The notes below the pieces were generated by a model. That model was not told the origin of the DNA and made no database searches. It was given only the letters and a program-made list of their open reading frames with translations. Made by a program: the position numbers and the translations under genes. From assembly GCA_023435225.1 (NCBI GenBank), contig JAEYRX010000008.1, positions 1-16,728 of the forward strand: a DNA stretch of 16,728 nt, given 5' to 3'. Of the stretch, positions 14,632 to 16,728 are shown piece after piece (within the stretch, counting starts at the first letter, position 1; every line of letters begins with the position of its first letter). The stretch is from Bacillota bacterium. Its GTDB lineage: Bacteria > Bacillota > UBA4882 > UBA8346.

Positions 14632-15555
14632 TTATTCTTTTCCCAACAGCCTCAAGATTGCGGCTTTTTCGGCATGCAATCTGTTTTCGGCCTGGTCAAA
14701 AATGATGGAATTTGGATGTTCGACAGCATCCCGGGTGATTTCGTAACCGGTATGGATCGGCATATCATGCATGATTAAAGCATTGCTATTCTTAAGTAAT
14801 TCCTCATTTAATTGATAAGGGATCATTTTATCGACCCGTCTTTTTTTCTCCTCAGCATACTTAGGATCCAGGAAAAACTCCATATCAACCCAGGTATCGG
14901 TATAAACCACATCAGCCTTGGCAACCGCCGTTTTTAAATCCAACGTATGTTCATAAAGCCCGGTTTTAGCTGCTTCATCCATCAATTCCTGATCCAAACT
15001 GGCCTGGTTAATCTCCGGAGTGACTAAAGTGATTTTCATTCCTAACTTTGTTCCACCCTCTAATAAGGAATTGGCGACATTGTTATGGATTCCGGCATAA
15101 ACCAGATTAACCCCTTCCAAATGCCCTTTATGTTCCAAGATAGTCTGGAAATCAGCCAATGCTTGCGTAGGATGATATTTGTTATCACAACCATTAATTA
15201 CCGGAACTCTTGAGTACTCAACCATTTCCAACAATTGTTCATGGGTTAACACTCTGGCCATAATGATATCTACATTACGGGCCAGAAACCTTATTTCATC
15301 CTTCAACTCAGCTAATACCAGATTAGTGCTCCGCCAATCCAAATTGATAGCATGCCCACCAAGCTGGGTCATGGCAACTTCAAATGACACCCGGGTCCTA
15401 GTCGAAGTTTTTTGAAAAATCATCGCCATGGTAAGATGATCAAGGGAATTCCAATATTGTTTTTGATTATTCTTAACTTTGAGCGCCAAATCAAGAACTT
15501 CCCGGAGTTCTTTCCCGGACCATCCCTTAAAATTAAGCAAGTGTCTGACGGACAT
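14632..15555 (-). CDS. argF: Ornithine carbamoyltransferase-family enzyme with atypical substrate loop
   Basis: The 307-aa protein has the carbamoyl-phosphate site STRTRVSFE (near 57-65), the RVLTHEQ segment and HPTQALADFQTI, all normal for the family. The C-terminal DQAENRLHAEKA also matches ornithine carbamoyltransferases. However, the HCLPxHRG motif that normally closes over ornithine reads MHDMPIHTGYEI here, with Asp in place of Cys, and the SMG loop reads WVDMEFF followed by a longer charged insert. The enzyme surely transfers a carbamoyl group, but its acceptor may be ornithine or a related amine, so the argF symbol is provisional. ATG at 15555 is chosen over upstream TTG/GTG codons because GGGAG lies 8 nt before it. 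No other arginine gene is in the window. Confidence 0.8.
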   Translation of the reverse strand: MSVRHLLNFKGWSGKELREVLDLALKVKNNQKQYWNSLDHLTMAMIFQKTSTRTRVSFEVAMTQLGGHAINLDWRSTNLVLAELKDEIRFLARNVDIIMARVLTHEQLLEMVEYSRVPVINGCDNKYHPTQALADFQTILEHKGHLEGVNLVYAGIHNNVANSLLEGGTKLGMKITLVTPEINQASLDQELMDEAAKTGLYEHTLDLKTAVAKADVVYTDTWVDMEFFLDPKYAEEKKRRVDKMIPYQLNEELLKNSNALIMHDMPIHTGYEITRDAVEHPNSIIFDQAENRLHAEKAAILRLLGKE

Positions 15556-15649
15556 TGAAACCACTCCCAATAATTAAATATAAGTCAAAAAATATAAAAA
15601 TATGTTGCAACATATACAAACATAGATAGAAAAAATCCCGATTCATTCC

Positions 15650-15678
15650 ATTATAAACCATCATGATGCTACCGTCTA
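15650..15678 (-). promoter_or_regulatory. Possible promoter of the carbamoyltransferase gene
   Basis: A perfect -10 TATAAT (15655-15650) lies 17 bp from a weak -35 TAGACG (15678-15673). The leader would be about 85 nt and contains the perfect palindrome ATATGTTGCAACATAT (15600-15615), which could be an operator or, with the T run after it, a weak terminator. The remaining part of 15556-15873 holds only short repeats. Confidence 0.4.
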
Positions 15679-15738
15679 CCACTTTATTAGGTCAAGGAAT
15701 AACATAATTCAATAACTATATATCTAATTATGATTATT

Positions 15739-15765
15739 TTTTCGTGCTTTTCGTGTATTTCGTGG
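15739..15765. repeat. Three 9-bp TTTTCGTGN units
   Basis: TTTTCGTGC, TTTTCGTGT and ATTTCGTGG follow each other without gaps. Similar CACGAAA arrays are a known kind of intergenic repeat in many environmental bacteria. No function can be stated. Confidence 0.6.
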
Positions 15766-15848
15766 TTCATATTTTTTTATATCTACCATCTTAAGTCCAT
15801 TATAATGGCTAATGTAGATTGCAGAATAAGGAATTTAATTGTTCATCG

Positions 15849-15875
15849 TTAATTGTCAATTGTTCATTGTCAATT
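15849..15875 (-). repeat. 27-bp repeat at a stop codon, copy 2
   Basis: Identical to 10575-10601. The first bases of the repeat overlap the TAA stop codon of the M42 peptidase fragment (15876-15874). Confidence 0.7.
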
Positions 15876-16596
15876 AACCCCACGGTTTTTTCTTCAACCC
15901 TTCCACTGTCTGTTCATCCAGCCGTTGAATTAGGCTTTTTACTAATTGGATGGTTGCCTCAAGGTCTTTAAGGCTGACAATACCATGATGACTATGAGCA
16001 TATCGCACCGGTACCCCAATTACTACCGTGGGAACTCCTCCGGAAGCCTGCAATTGGATCTCACTACCGTCGGTACCACCACCTTCACGTACTGCGACTT
16101 GATATGGTATCCCCAGATGTTGAGCTTCCTCGATCGCCAAATTAGCCAACGCCTGATTAGCGATCATCGACGGATCGAAATACCGTATCTGCGGTCCATT
16201 ACCCAGTCTTCCCTGAATAATGCTGCCGGCTTCCGGAAAATCATCGGCGGGAGCTCCTTCCAACACCAGGCACACATCCGGTTGGACTAACGAAGTAATG
16301 GTTCTGGCGCCTTTGGCGCCAACCTCTTCCTGCGCGGTACCGGCGCCAATAACCAAGTTAGGATGATTGTGGTTTAATCCCCTTAAAACCTGAATAATAA
16401 CCGCGCATCCGGCCCGATCATCCAATGCTTTCCCAACTATTGTACCAAGTTGGCTTAAAATCTCCGCTTTTACCGCCGGAACTACCGGATTACCCGGTTC
16501 AATTCCTAACGCGGCCACTTCCGCACTATTCCCAGCCCCAACATCAATATAAAGATCGGTTATTTTTAATTGACGGTTTCGTTCCTCCTCTACCAT
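15874..16596 (-). pseudogene. 5'-truncated M42-family metallo-aminopeptidase
   Basis: The visible 240 residues match the C-terminal two thirds of M42 (glutamyl aminopeptidase/endoglucanase-like) proteins, which are usually 330-360 aa. Seen are LYIDVGAGN, VGKALDDRAGCAV (metal-bridging Asp), GTAQEEVGAKGA (catalytic and metal Glu), EGAPADD, a GGGTDGSEIQ loop, and YAHSHHGIVS with the last metal His. The N-terminal part with the first metal ligand (an HxD motif) is missing. An in-frame stop lies 3 codons before the first ATG, no ribosome binding site precedes it, and the three minus-strand frames of 16597-16728 show stops and no M42 similarity. The gene therefore seems broken by a deletion or by an insertion extending beyond the window. 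Reading from the ATG at 16596 would give a protein without a full metal site. Confidence 0.75.
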
Positions 16597-16728
16597 ATAA
16601 TCTTACCATTACCCACAAGTTGGGTAAAAGTAAGAAAGCCAAGGGATATAAAATTCACAAAAAATTCGATCAATTCGATCTTATCTAACTAAACAGAAAT
16701 CAAGAATTGACAAGGGTTTACAATAAAC
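16597..16728. other. AT-rich sequence abutting the broken M42 gene
   Basis: No gene is seen. It holds a hairpin TACCCA-CAAGT-TGGGTA (16610-16626) and a tandem 9-bp repeat AATTCGATC (16663-16680). The hairpin is 14 bases from the point where M42 similarity starts, which fits the end of an inserted element, but the window stops too soon to tell. Confidence 0.4.

Noticed and set aside
15739..15765. CRISPR-like array
   Set aside because: The three 9-bp units are contiguous, without spacers, and no cas gene is present.
16707..16728. Plus-strand TTGACA near the right edge as a promoter
   Set aside because: A -10 at normal spacing would fall beyond the window, so it cannot be judged.

Overview
The window looks like a chromosomal segment of an anaerobic, moderately low-GC Firmicute (Clostridia- or Limnochordia-like). 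This is an inference. It rests on strong AAGGAGG-type ribosome binding sites, TTG and GTG starts, compact T-tailed terminators, a two-subunit [4Fe-4S] fumarase, and the linked order rph-rdgB-phosphodiesterase. Every convincing intact gene lies on the minus strand, so the layout is described from right to left.

Right part (16728-10298), housekeeping: a 5'-truncated M42 metallopeptidase; a carbamoyltransferase related to ornithine carbamoyltransferase but with an unusual substrate loop; a tiny cysteine-rich protein gene split by a 181-bp insertion; fumarase alpha and beta; then overlapping or tightly spaced rph (RNase PH), rdgB (ITP/XTP pyrophosphatase) and a YfcE/MJ0936-type phosphodiesterase; then tRNA-Pro(UGG). 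A fragment resembling the C-terminal half of a RelE/ParE toxin lies on the plus strand beside the tRNA.

Middle (9974-8035): a CoA-disulfide reductase/rhodanese fusion with its own promoter, an ArsR-like palindromic site, a 10-codon leader ORF and a terminator-like hairpin ahead of the gene.

Left part (7443-1), accessory and secreted: a 422-aa exported protein with a beta-sandwich-like C-terminus; a 900-aa exported SGNH-like/Ig/Fn3/LamG protein; and a partial (at least 824 aa) exported HExxH metallopeptidase of the M30 type, with a LamG domain cut by the window edge. The last two genes share a nearly identical 65-bp promoter block (62/65) and closely related LamG domains, so they look like two members of one regulated cell-surface set.

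The intergenic DNA is the most unusual part. Two 181-bp double-hairpin elements of identical length (2556-2736 and 14227-14407) are each flanked by TA. Removing the second one plus one TA restores a continuous 44-codon reading frame, which is direct internal evidence for insertion with TA duplication. A shorter hairpin (10446-10523) carries the same apex sequence, and a fourth long palindrome (7652-7812) may be related. There is also a separate 98-bp element with 16-bp terminal inverted repeats (7893-7990), a 27-bp sequence present twice exactly at stop codons, and a triplet of TTTCGTG-type units. No CRISPR array, rRNA or complete insertion sequence was seen.
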